A DNA stretch of 64,000 nt from the NCBI RefSeq assembly GCF_004799445.1, contig NZ_SSNA01000202.1, positions 117,804 to 181,803 of the forward strand. Reading direction: 5' to 3'. Positions 16,132 through 23,544 of the stretch are shown here, in pieces. The notes below the pieces were generated by a model. The model saw only the letters and a program-made list of their open reading frames with translations, did no database searches and was not told where the DNA came from. The DNA comes from Bradyrhizobium sp. (GTDB lineage: Bacteria; Pseudomonadota; Alphaproteobacteria; Rhizobiales; Xanthobacteraceae). Position 1 is the stretch's first letter. The number at the start of each line of letters is the position of its first letter. Made by a program: the position numbers and the translations under genes.

Positions 16132-17073
16132 ATGAATTGGCTCACCAACGTCGTCCGGCCGAAAATACGCAACATCCTGCGCCGCGAGACGCCGGAGAAT
16201 CTGTGGATCAAATGCCCCGATTCGGGGCAGCTCGTGTTCTACAAGGACGTCGAGGCCAATCAGTTCGTCATTCCCGGCTCGAATTACCACATGCGCATGG
16301 GCGCGGTGGCGCGGCTCAAGTCGATCTTCGATAACGAGACCTGGTTCGACGTGGCGCTGCCCGAGGTCACCGCCGATCCGCTGAAATTCCGCGACGAACG
16401 CAAATATTCCGATCGCATCAAGGATGCGCGGGCCAGGACCGGGCTGAACGACGCCATCAAGGTCGGCTACGGCAAGCTTGAGGGCGCCGCCGTGGTGGTC
16501 GCGGTGCAGGATTTCGATTTCATGGGCGGTTCGCTCGGCATGGCGGCGGGCGAAGCCATCGTGCGCGGGCTTGAACTCGCGGTCGAAAAGAAATCGCCGT
16601 TCATCGTTTTCGCGGCTTCCGGCGGTGCCCGCATGCAGGAAGGCATTTTGTCGCTGATGCAGATGCCGCGGACGACGGTCGGCGTGCAGATGCTGCGCGA
16701 GGCGAAGCTGCCCTACATCGTCGTGTTGACCAATCCGACCACCGGCGGCGTCACCGCCTCCTATGCCATGCTGGGCGACGTGCAGATCGCCGAGCCCGGC
16801 GCGCTGATCGGCTTTGCCGGCGCGCGCGTGATCGAACAGACCATTCGCGAGAAATTGCCGGACGGATTTCAGCGCGCGGAATACCTGAAAGACCATGGCA
16901 TGGTCGACATGGTGGTGCATCGCCACGATCTGCGCCCGACGCTGGCGCGGCTCTGCCGGTTGCTGACCAAATCGCCCGCCATGGAAACCGCGTCGAGGCC
17001 GGCGCCGCAGGCCGCGATTCCGGCGGCGCTCGCAACCGGCGCGGAGATGGCGCCGGCAGCGCCCCACGCGTGA
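16132..17073 (+). CDS. accD: Acetyl-CoA carboxylase carboxyltransferase subunit beta
   Basis: With AccA, this subunit transfers carboxyl from biotin to acetyl-CoA, the first step of fatty-acid synthesis. The start at ATG 16132 gives 313 residues (MNWLTNVVRPKIRN). An upstream in-frame start at 16069 is less likely. The carboxyltransferase core is intact: MGGSLGMAAGEA, FAASGGARMQEG and NPTTGGVTASYAM. The N-terminal zinc ribbon of E. coli AccD uses four Cys. Here only Cys28 remains (CPDSG), and the second pair is replaced (VIPGSNYHM), so zinc is probably not bound. It overlaps folC by 4 bases. Confidence 0.96.
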   Translation: MNWLTNVVRPKIRNILRRETPENLWIKCPDSGQLVFYKDVEANQFVIPGSNYHMRMGAVARLKSIFDNETWFDVALPEVTADPLKFRDERKYSDRIKDARARTGLNDAIKVGYGKLEGAAVVVAVQDFDFMGGSLGMAAGEAIVRGLELAVEKKSPFIVFAASGGARMQEGILSLMQMPRTTVGVQMLREAKLPYIVVLTNPTTGGVTASYAMLGDVQIAEPGALIGFAGARVIEQTIREKLPDGFQRAEYLKDHGMVDMVVHRHDLRPTLARLCRLLTKSPAMETASRPAPQAAIPAALATGAEMAPAAPHA

Positions 17074-18413
17074 ACGCGTCTGCGGCCCAACCAACCCCGC
17101 CGCTCGGCGAATTGATTGCGCGGCTGTCTGGCCTGCATCCGCAACGCATCGATCTCGATCTCAAACGGATGCATCGGCTGCTCGAACGGCTGGATCACCC
17201 CGAACGCAAGCTGCCGCCGGTGATTCATGTCGCCGGCACCAATGGCAAGGGTTCCACGGTCGCCTATTTGCGGGCAATTCTGGAAGCCGCGTCCTTGCGC
17301 GTTCACGTCTATACCTCGCCCTATCTGGTGCGGATCAATGAATGCTATCGGCTCGGGCATGTCGGCGGCGGAGTCTTGGTCGGCGATGACGAATTGCGCG
17401 CGACCCTCGAGCAGTGCGAGCGCGCCAATGCGGGAGAGCCGATCACCATTTTTGAAATCGAAACCGCGGCGGCGTTTTGTCTGTTCGCGCAGCATCCCGC
17501 CGATGTGGTTCTGCTGGAAGTCGGTCTCGGCGGCCGGCTGGACGCCACCAATGTGATCGATCAGCCGCTGGCGAGCGTGATCGCGCCGCTCAGCATGGAT
17601 CACACCGAGTTTCTCGGGCCGACCCTGACGGCGATTGCCGGCGAAAAGGCCGGCATCATCAGGCGCGAGGCCCCGGTGATTTGCGCCGAGCAGGCGCCGG
17701 AGGCGATCGCCGTGATCGAAGCGTGCGCCCGGCGCCTGCATGCGCCGCTGCACCGGGCCGGGCAGGAGTGGCACGTCGGCGTCGAGCGCGGACGCCTGGT
17801 CTATCAGGACGATCGCGGCTTGATGGATCTGGCGGCGCCAAAGCTGTTCGGCCGTCATCAATTCGACAATGCCGGCCTTGCCATTGCGACGCTGCGCGCG
17901 CTTGACGCATTCAGGATCGAGCCATCGGCGTTCGAGGCCGGAATCATCAACGCCGAATGGCCGGCGCGGATGCAGCGTCTTTCGTCGGGCCCGCTGGTGG
18001 ATATGGGGCCGCCGGGATGCGAGATATGGCTCGACGGCGGGCACAATGCCGAAGGCGGGCGCGTCGCCGCCGCGGCGCTCGGCGATCTCGAAGAGCGGGT
18101 CTCGCGGCCGCTGGTGATCATCGTCGGCATGATGGCCAACAAGGATGCGCACGCCTTTCTCGCCAATTTCGCCGGCCTGACCCGCCACGTCATGGCGGTG
18201 CAGATCCCCGATCGCGAAGGCGCGATGCCGCCGGACCGGCTGGCCGATGCCGCGCGGCAGCTTGGCATGCGGGTGGAAACCCCGGCCGGCGTCGAAGCGG
18301 GCTTGCGTGCGCTGGCACGGCTCGCCTATGAGGTGCCGCCGCGTATTCTGATCACGGGCTCGCTGTACCTCGCCGGCGACGTATTGTCGGCCAACGGCAC
18401 GCCACTGGGATAG
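17070..18413 (+). CDS. folC: Dihydrofolate synthase / folylpolyglutamate synthase
   Basis: FolC adds glutamate to dihydropteroate and then to folates, using ATP. It has 447 residues from GTG 17070, which overlaps the accD stop. The P-loop is at about 55-63 (VAGTNGKGSTV). FEIETAAAFCLF, LLEVGLGGRLDATNV and SMDHTEFLG are hallmark segments, and DGGHNAEGG in the C-terminal domain binds the glutamate side. It ends the trpFBA-accD-folC run, after which an apparently foreign segment begins. Confidence 0.97.
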   Translation: MNASAAQPTPPLGELIARLSGLHPQRIDLDLKRMHRLLERLDHPERKLPPVIHVAGTNGKGSTVAYLRAILEAASLRVHVYTSPYLVRINECYRLGHVGGGVLVGDDELRATLEQCERANAGEPITIFEIETAAAFCLFAQHPADVVLLEVGLGGRLDATNVIDQPLASVIAPLSMDHTEFLGPTLTAIAGEKAGIIRREAPVICAEQAPEAIAVIEACARRLHAPLHRAGQEWHVGVERGRLVYQDDRGLMDLAAPKLFGRHQFDNAGLAIATLRALDAFRIEPSAFEAGIINAEWPARMQRLSSGPLVDMGPPGCEIWLDGGHNAEGGRVAAAALGDLEERVSRPLVIIVGMMANKDAHAFLANFAGLTRHVMAVQIPDREGAMPPDRLADAARQLGMRVETPAGVEAGLRALARLAYEVPPRILITGSLYLAGDVLSANGTPLG

Positions 18414-18445
18414 CCCTCCGCCTTTGCTGCTCAAGGTAACACCCG

Positions 18446-18474
18446 TAAGGAAAGCCGCTCCAATTTGGAGCGGC
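18446..18474 (-). terminator. Hairpin between folC and the small minus-strand ORF
   Basis: GCCGCTCC (18454-18461) pairs with GGAGCGGC (18467-18474) over a 5-base AATTT loop. On the minus strand the stem is followed by TTTCCTT, giving a plausible weak intrinsic terminator just after the small ORF. On the plus strand it lies 40 bases past folC without a T-run. Confidence 0.6.
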
Positions 18475-18482
18475 GCGCCTCC

Positions 18483-18551
18483 TTAGAAGCTGGCGACCAT
18501 CATCGCTTTGACCAGCAGGTCAATTGGGTCGACATGTGTTTGGAGTTTCAT
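18483..18551 (-). CDS. Candidate 22-residue small protein with perfect SD
   Basis: On the minus strand, AAAGGAGGTGATCC is followed 4 bases later by ATG and a 22-codon frame that begins MKLQTHVDP, ends MMVASF and stops with TAA. The SD complements 14 bases of the 16S rRNA 3' tail. A terminator-like hairpin follows at 18446. The same frame is open upstream to an ATG at 18620 (45 codons) with no SD, so the shorter form is preferred. The peptide has a hydrophobic C-terminal half (about residues 10-22). I do not recognise it. It could be a real small protein, a translated leader, or a chance open frame next to an accessory insertion. Confidence 0.4.
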   Translation of the reverse strand: MKLQTHVDPIDLLVKAMMVASF

Positions 18552-18655
18552 GGTCCGGATCACCTCCTTTGCGGCGGGCGAAGCCACAGCGGATTTGGCA
18601 GAGCCATTGCCATCGGCCATCTGAAGCGCATTAATTTTGGCGGCTTTGGGGCTAG

Positions 18656-18692
18656 TGCGTCATTGACGCACCCCCCGACTCAGTGGTAGAAG
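18656..18692 (+). promoter_or_regulatory. Palindrome overlapping the -35 of the toxin-antitoxin promoter
   Basis: TGCGTCATTGACGCA (18656-18670) is a perfect palindrome with 7-base arms. It covers TTGACG (18663-18668), which with TAGAAG (18687-18692, spacing 18) makes a plausible promoter for the downstream pair. HigA-type antitoxins repress their own promoters through short palindromes, so this is a candidate operator. Confidence 0.5.
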
Positions 18693-18767
18693 AGTAGCAA
18701 GCTGGCAAAGAACCGGCACATCAACAGGGAGGTCCAGTCAACAGCTCAAGGTACAGGAGATTTGCGC

Positions 18768-19166
18768 ATGTTGGGGACCGGTATCTATCCGATCACCATT
18801 GCTGAAATGCTGAACTACACGAGGGAGGCTGATCAGTATCTAGACTTTGAAGAGCATGAAAGGTTGAAGACCTTTCTCGCGCTTCACCCCGAAAGCGGAG
18901 ATATACTGCCCGGAACTGGCGGTGTCCGCGTTCAACAGTGGCCGATCAAGAAGCAGCCTGGGCGGCAAGCTAAGATCGTATACTTCTTTCGAGACCTGAA
19001 TATGCCCTTGTACATGCTCGCACTCTACAAAAAGGGCGAGCGTATTCCGCTGGATTTCGACTGGAGAGATGAAATCAAGGGCTTGGTCGATGAACTTGTT
19101 GCCCAACACAGTGAGCGTTGGGCGCTTGTTATTCGACAGCAGCGGGGTGGCAGTGATCTTGCGTAG
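18768..19166 (+). CDS. HigB/RelE-type toxin
   Basis: The protein has 132 residues and is probably a ribosome-dependent mRNA interferase of the HigB2/RelE superfamily. Family-like features are the LHPESGDILPGTGGVRVQQW core, the following KIVYFFRD beta strand, the LYMLALYKKGER segment and a C-terminal helix (LVDELVAQ). The ATG at 18768 is 7 bases after AGGAGA. A TTG at 18762 in frame is too close to that SD. The toxin precedes the antitoxin, the order typical of HigBA. Codon use and base composition are visibly less GC-rich than the neighbours, consistent with acquisition. Confidence 0.8.
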   Translation: MLGTGIYPITIAEMLNYTREADQYLDFEEHERLKTFLALHPESGDILPGTGGVRVQQWPIKKQPGRQAKIVYFFRDLNMPLYMLALYKKGERIPLDFDWRDEIKGLVDELVAQHSERWALVIRQQRGGSDLA

Positions 19167-19187
19167 AGAGGATGAAGGAGAGTGACT

Positions 19188-19508
19188 ATGGCAAAAAGGC
19201 ATAAAATCGTTGCCGGTCTGCGGGAGGCGATTTCCTATGCCAAGGGTGCGCCCGCACAGGCAAGAGTGACCCGGTACCAAATACCGGACAACATCGATGT
19301 AAAAAAGTTGCGGGAAGGATTAGGAATGAGTCAGCCGGAGTTTGCGCTCAAGTTTGGGTTTAGCTTGGGTACCCTTCGGCAATGGGAGCATGGACGCCGT
19401 TACCCTGACGGTTCTGCCCGCGTTCTCCTAACTGTGATTTCTCATTCGCCGGACGCGGTGAAAGAGGCCCTCGAGTCTGTTGCAGAGCGTCGCGTCGCTG
19501 TAGGCTGA
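19188..19508 (+). CDS. HigA/NadS-type antitoxin with XRE helix-turn-helix
   Basis: The 106-residue antitoxin would neutralise the preceding toxin and repress the operon. The C-terminal two-thirds is an XRE-type HTH, with LREGLGMSQPEFALKFGF and LGTLRQWEHGRRYPDG as the recognition region. The N-terminal 40 residues may bind toxin. ATG 19188 is preferred over GTG 19182 because AAGGAG ends 7 bases before it. The gap to the toxin is 21 bases. A terminator follows at 19529. Confidence 0.82.
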   Translation: MAKRHKIVAGLREAISYAKGAPAQARVTRYQIPDNIDVKKLREGLGMSQPEFALKFGFSLGTLRQWEHGRRYPDGSARVLLTVISHSPDAVKEALESVAERRVAVG

Positions 19509-19528
19509 TAGCTGTCTCCAAAGTATCA

Positions 19529-19566
19529 GGCCCGCTTCCGCGGTTGGAGGCGGGCCTTTTCTTTTG
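19529..19566 (+). terminator. Terminator of the toxin-antitoxin operon
   Basis: GGCCCGCTTCC and GGAGGCGGGCC form an 11-bp stem with one mismatch around GCGGTT, followed by TTTTCTTTT. This is a good intrinsic terminator 20 bases after the antitoxin gene. Confidence 0.9.
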
Positions 19567-19628
19567 GAGGGGTAGCAAGTGCGGGGATCGATTTTACACT
19601 GATCCGCAAATTTATCTGCGCGACGCGA

Positions 19629-19949
19629 TCAGACCGCAGCCGTAATCCACTGCTGCAGTTTCTGCTTCGGCGCGGCGCCGACCTGGCGCGATGCCATCTC
19701 GCCGCCCTTGAAGATCATCAAGGTCGGGATCGACATCACGCCGTATTTCGAGGCCGTCTTCGGGCTCTCGTCGACGTTCAGCTTGACGATCTTGACCTTG
19801 TCGCCCATGGCGCCGGAAATCTCGTCGAGCGCGGGCGCGATCATGCGGCACGGGCCGCACCATTCTGCCCAGAAATCAACCACCACCGGGCCGGTCGCCT
19901 TGAGCACTTCGGCCTCGAAATCGGCGTCAGACACCTTGCCAACGGCCAT
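19629..19949 (-). CDS. trxA: Thioredoxin
   Basis: TrxA is the cytosolic disulfide reductant supplied by thioredoxin reductase. The 106-residue protein has the active-site WCGPC (Cys31, Cys34) and the cis-Pro loop GVMSIPTLMIFKGG. It lies 91 bases downstream of addA on the same strand, a common alphaproteobacterial arrangement. In this genome the accessory toxin-antitoxin segment separates it from folC. Confidence 0.97.
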   Translation of the reverse strand: MAVGKVSDADFEAEVLKATGPVVVDFWAEWCGPCRMIAPALDEISGAMGDKVKIVKLNVDESPKTASKYGVMSIPTLMIFKGGEMASRQVGAAPKQKLQQWITAAV

Positions 19950-20040
19950 TGCAATACCTCGTTCAGTTCGGGAGGGACGCGGCTTTCAGGGAATCGCCGC
20001 CTGGATCATGCAATCAACCTATGAACGCACCGTTGCCGGG

Positions 20041-23000
20041 TCAAGCTCGGACATCCCCTCTGAGAATGGATGCCAGTCCGGCGTCCAGCGCGGGAGCAGA
20101 AATCTCCATCATTTCAGGTATTTCAGTCCAGAGTAACGCTGCCCGGACGGGCCGTTGGGGATAAAGCTTCTGCAGCACCGCGCGATAGAGCGCGAGCTGA
20201 CGGATATAGCCCGAAGGCGCCTCGGCCGCAGAGCCCGGCGGGGCCTGGTTGGTCTTGAAATCCACGATCAGGACCTCGCTTCCGGTCACCACCAGCCGGT
20301 CGATTTGCCCCGCAACCAGTGCAGGTCTCCGTTCCGGCCACTCCAGCCGGCCCACCAGCGAGACCTCGGCGCGACTGCCGGCGCCGAACACCGGTGCGAA
20401 GCGCGCATCCCCGATCAAGGCCAGCACCCGTTCGGTGAGTGCCACCCGCTCGTCGCTGTCCCAATCGCCGGCGTTGCGGGCGAGGAAGTTCAGGGCCGCG
20501 TCACGGCGACGTTCGGTTGCGAGATCAGGCAGGGATTGCAGCAGCCGGTGCACCAGCGTGCCCCGGCGCAACGCACGGGCGCGCGTTTGCAGCGACTCGC
20601 CGGTTCGCAAGGGGCGGCCCTCCTCCGCGGCAGGATCCGAGGGGCGCAGCCGGGCATCGGTGGCGGCCTCCGGCGGCGCCGGTGCATGCAGCCACGACGG
20701 CAGCTCGACCGGCGTCGCCGTCATTGTCGCGGTGGCGGCCCCTGGGGCCGTCGCGGCATCCTCGGGCCGCGCGTAGCGCTTCACCATGCCGTCCGACATC
20801 TCGATCATCTGCACCTGCAGTCCGGAGTTTTCGAGACCCTTGACGATCAGATCGTACCAGCAAAATTTGCGCAGCGTATTCATGTTGCCGGGCATGCAGC
20901 CGCCGACGATCAGGCGATCGGCCGCGCGCGTCATCGCCACATACAGCAGGCGGCGGTATTCATCCTCGGTTTCGCCAAGCATCGAAACACGGGCCGCCGC
21001 GGCGGCAAGCGGATCATCGGCCTTCCTGCCGGCCCAGACCACGACGCCGGGCAAATGCGGCGCCGCATTGTCGCGCGGCAGATGGATAAGCCTCAGCCGC
21101 TGCGTATCGGATGGCGATGAGGTGGTATCCACCAGAAACACCACCGGCGCTTCCAGCCCCTTGGCGCCGTGCACGGTCATCACGCGGACTTCATCGCGGG
21201 AAATTTCCATGTCGCGCTTGACCTCGAGGTCAGCGGTTCGCAGCCATGCCACAAAGCCCTGCAGCGAGGCCGGCGATTTCCGCTCGTAGCCCAGAGCGAG
21301 TTCGAGAAATTCATCGAGCGCGTCATTGGCCTCGTGTCCGAGCCGCCGCAGAATGCGATTCCTGCCGCCGTCGCCGCCCAGCAGCCAGGCATAGAAGGCG
21401 AACGGCGTTTCACTGACAGCCTGGCGCGCGCAGGCTTCCAGCCGCTGCAGCGCGGTTCTGATTTTTTCGTCGCCGGCGGCGTGCAGGCGCAAGGCGTCGC
21501 GCAGCGACCCCCGGCGCTGCCACGCCAGTTTGAACAGGTCGTCGTCGTCAAGGCCGAACAGGGGGCTCTTCAACGCCACCGCCAGCGCCAGATCGTCCTG
21601 CGGCAACAGCAGCGCGTCGGCGAGGTTCATCAGGTCGATGATCGCGATATGCTCGGTCAATTTCAGCCGGTCGGCGCCGGCGACGGGAATGTCGGCATGC
21701 TTCAGCGCCTGGATCACGGCGTCGAAGGCATTGCCGCGCCGCCGCACCAGCACCAGCACGTCACCGTAACGAAGCCGGCGGCGATCGCCGGCGTGACCGG
21801 TCATGGCGCCGCCTTCGACCAGCCGCTTGATCTCGGCCTGAATGCGTTTGGCGAGTTTCACTTCCGGGCTTGTCACCGTCACGCCGTCGAACGGCGCACG
21901 CCAGCCTTCGATGTCGTCTTTCCTGTCCGGCAGCTGCAATTCCCAGAGGTCGATCAGGCTCGGCCCGGCGTCAGCCAATGTCTCGTGAACCGGATAGGCA
22001 TTTTCGGCGTGGATGCTGCGGTAGATCGCCTCGTCGCGAAACACGAAGTCGACCGATTGCAGAATCGCTGGTCCCGATCGGAACGAGTAGGTGAAGGATA
22101 CCGGATCGAATTTCAGCCCCGCATCGAGGAACTTCCGTTCCAGCCCCCGGCGGCGGGCGTCGAACTCGCGCGGGGCCGCGCCCTGGAACGAAAAGATCGA
22201 CTGTTTCTCGTCGCCGACCGCAAACACCGTGCGCATCACGCCGTCACGCGCGCCTTCGCCCGAGGTGAATTCGGAAATGATGTGCGCGATGATGTCCCAT
22301 TGCCGCGGGCTGGTGTCCTGGGCCTCGTCGATCAGCACATGGTCGACGCCGCGGTCGAGCTTGTAATGCACCCAGCCGGAAGATACGCGGTCCAGCATTT
22401 CCAGGGTCTTGTCGATCAGATCGTCGTAGTCGAGCAGGCCGCGCTCCCGCTTCTCGCGCCGGTAATTGGCGGCCGCTGAGGTAGCGATGTGCAGCAGTGC
22501 CTGGGTGCGATCCCGGACCGTCACCGCGCGGCGCCGCTCGATCAGGGGGCCGAGACGCAGGCCCTCCTGTTCGAACAGGTGCGCGATCGCCCGGTTGTTG
22601 TCGCAGAATTTCTTCGTCAGCACGGTTTTGCGCGGTGTGCGGTCATCGGTAAGGAACACGCCGAGATATTCGTCCACTTGCGCGGCGCCGGCAAAAACAA
22701 GCGCCTCGCGAAGCCGGCCGGCCTGGTCAGAATCGGATTTGTTGCCGGTATCGAGGACAAGAGCGATCTCCTCCCACCGCGATCGCGGAACATACGGCCC
22801 ATCGACAATATCGCGTTCGACGTCTTCGATGCGGTCGCCTGCGGCAACGCCAAGTGCAGCCGACATCTGCGCCGTCGCGGCGTCGGCGCCGCCGGCAGCG
22901 TCGGTCCACGCCATGAAGTGATCGCGGCTGAGACAGGCCTCGCGCACCACTTCCTTGAAGGTGACATCGGCGGCGCTGGCCATCGCCATGTTGAGCGCGC

Positions 23001-23544
23001 GGCCCGTGGCGCTATCCGGATCGCGCGAGGCATCGAGCAGCACCTTGAGATTGGCGCGCTCCATCATCTCGTTCTGGTCGCGCTCGTCGAGCACGGCAAA
23101 GCGTGCCGGCACATTGGCCTCGAACGGGAATTGCTGCAGCAGCCTGGTGCACAGCGCGTGGATGGTCTGCACCTTCAGGCCGCCCGGTGTCTCCAGCGCG
23201 CAGGCAAACAGCTTGCGGGCGGTCGTTCGCAGCCTGGCACTTGGGTGGGCTATGCCCGTTTCAGCGATGGCGTCGTCGAGAGCCGCGTCATCGAGCGTGA
23301 CCCAATGGCCGAGGGTGGAAAACACCCGCTCCGCCATGTTGGCCGCGGCCGCCTTGGTGAAGGTGACGCAGAGGATTTTTTCCGGCGGCACATCTTCGAG
23401 CAGCAGGCGAATCACCCGCTGCACCAGCACATGGGTCTTGCCCGAGCCGGCATTGGCCGAGACAAACGCCGACGAAGCAGGATCCGAGGCGCGCGCCTGG
23501 GTGGCGCGGACCGCGGGAGGAATCGGGCGCGGCGCGGTTACCAT
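20041..23544 (-). CDS. addA: Double-strand break repair helicase-nuclease AddA
   Basis: AddA is the UvrD-like helicase and nuclease subunit of AddAB, the alphaproteobacterial counterpart of RecBCD that resects double-strand ends for RecA. From ATG 23544 it has 1167 residues. The Walker A is SANAGSGKTHVL (about 29-40), helicase motif II is VLIDEAQDTSPRQW, VMTVHGAKGLEAPVVFL is motif V, and the RecB-family nuclease motif is GQIDRLVV...VDFKTNQ with YRAVL near the C-terminus. The start overlaps the addB stop by 7 bases (ATGGTAA), so the two are coupled. An upstream ATG at 23577 would lie inside addB. Confidence 0.96.
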   Translation of the reverse strand: MVTAPRPIPPAVRATQARASDPASSAFVSANAGSGKTHVLVQRVIRLLLEDVPPEKILCVTFTKAAAANMAERVFSTLGHWVTLDDAALDDAIAETGIAHPSARLRTTARKLFACALETPGGLKVQTIHALCTRLLQQFPFEANVPARFAVLDERDQNEMMERANLKVLLDASRDPDSATGRALNMAMASAADVTFKEVVREACLSRDHFMAWTDAAGGADAATAQMSAALGVAAGDRIEDVERDIVDGPYVPRSRWEEIALVLDTGNKSDSDQAGRLREALVFAGAAQVDEYLGVFLTDDRTPRKTVLTKKFCDNNRAIAHLFEQEGLRLGPLIERRRAVTVRDRTQALLHIATSAAANYRREKRERGLLDYDDLIDKTLEMLDRVSSGWVHYKLDRGVDHVLIDEAQDTSPRQWDIIAHIISEFTSGEGARDGVMRTVFAVGDEKQSIFSFQGAAPREFDARRRGLERKFLDAGLKFDPVSFTYSFRSGPAILQSVDFVFRDEAIYRSIHAENAYPVHETLADAGPSLIDLWELQLPDRKDDIEGWRAPFDGVTVTSPEVKLAKRIQAEIKRLVEGGAMTGHAGDRRRLRYGDVLVLVRRRGNAFDAVIQALKHADIPVAGADRLKLTEHIAIIDLMNLADALLLPQDDLALAVALKSPLFGLDDDDLFKLAWQRRGSLRDALRLHAAGDEKIRTALQRLEACARQAVSETPFAFYAWLLGGDGGRNRILRRLGHEANDALDEFLELALGYERKSPASLQGFVAWLRTADLEVKRDMEISRDEVRVMTVHGAKGLEAPVVFLVDTTSSPSDTQRLRLIHLPRDNAAPHLPGVVVWAGRKADDPLAAAAARVSMLGETEDEYRRLLYVAMTRAADRLIVGGCMPGNMNTLRKFCWYDLIVKGLENSGLQVQMIEMSDGMVKRYARPEDAATAPGAATATMTATPVELPSWLHAPAPPEAATDARLRPSDPAAEEGRPLRTGESLQTRARALRRGTLVHRLLQSLPDLATERRRDAALNFLARNAGDWDSDERVALTERVLALIGDARFAPVFGAGSRAEVSLVGRLEWPERRPALVAGQIDRLVVTGSEVLIVDFKTNQAPPGSAAEAPSGYIRQLALYRAVLQKLYPQRPVRAALLWTEIPEMMEISAPALDAGLASILRGDVRA

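Noticed and set aside
18465..18689. 74-codon plus-strand open frame near folC
   Set aside because: It has no SD, overlaps the hairpin and the better supported minus-strand SD, and shows no family features.
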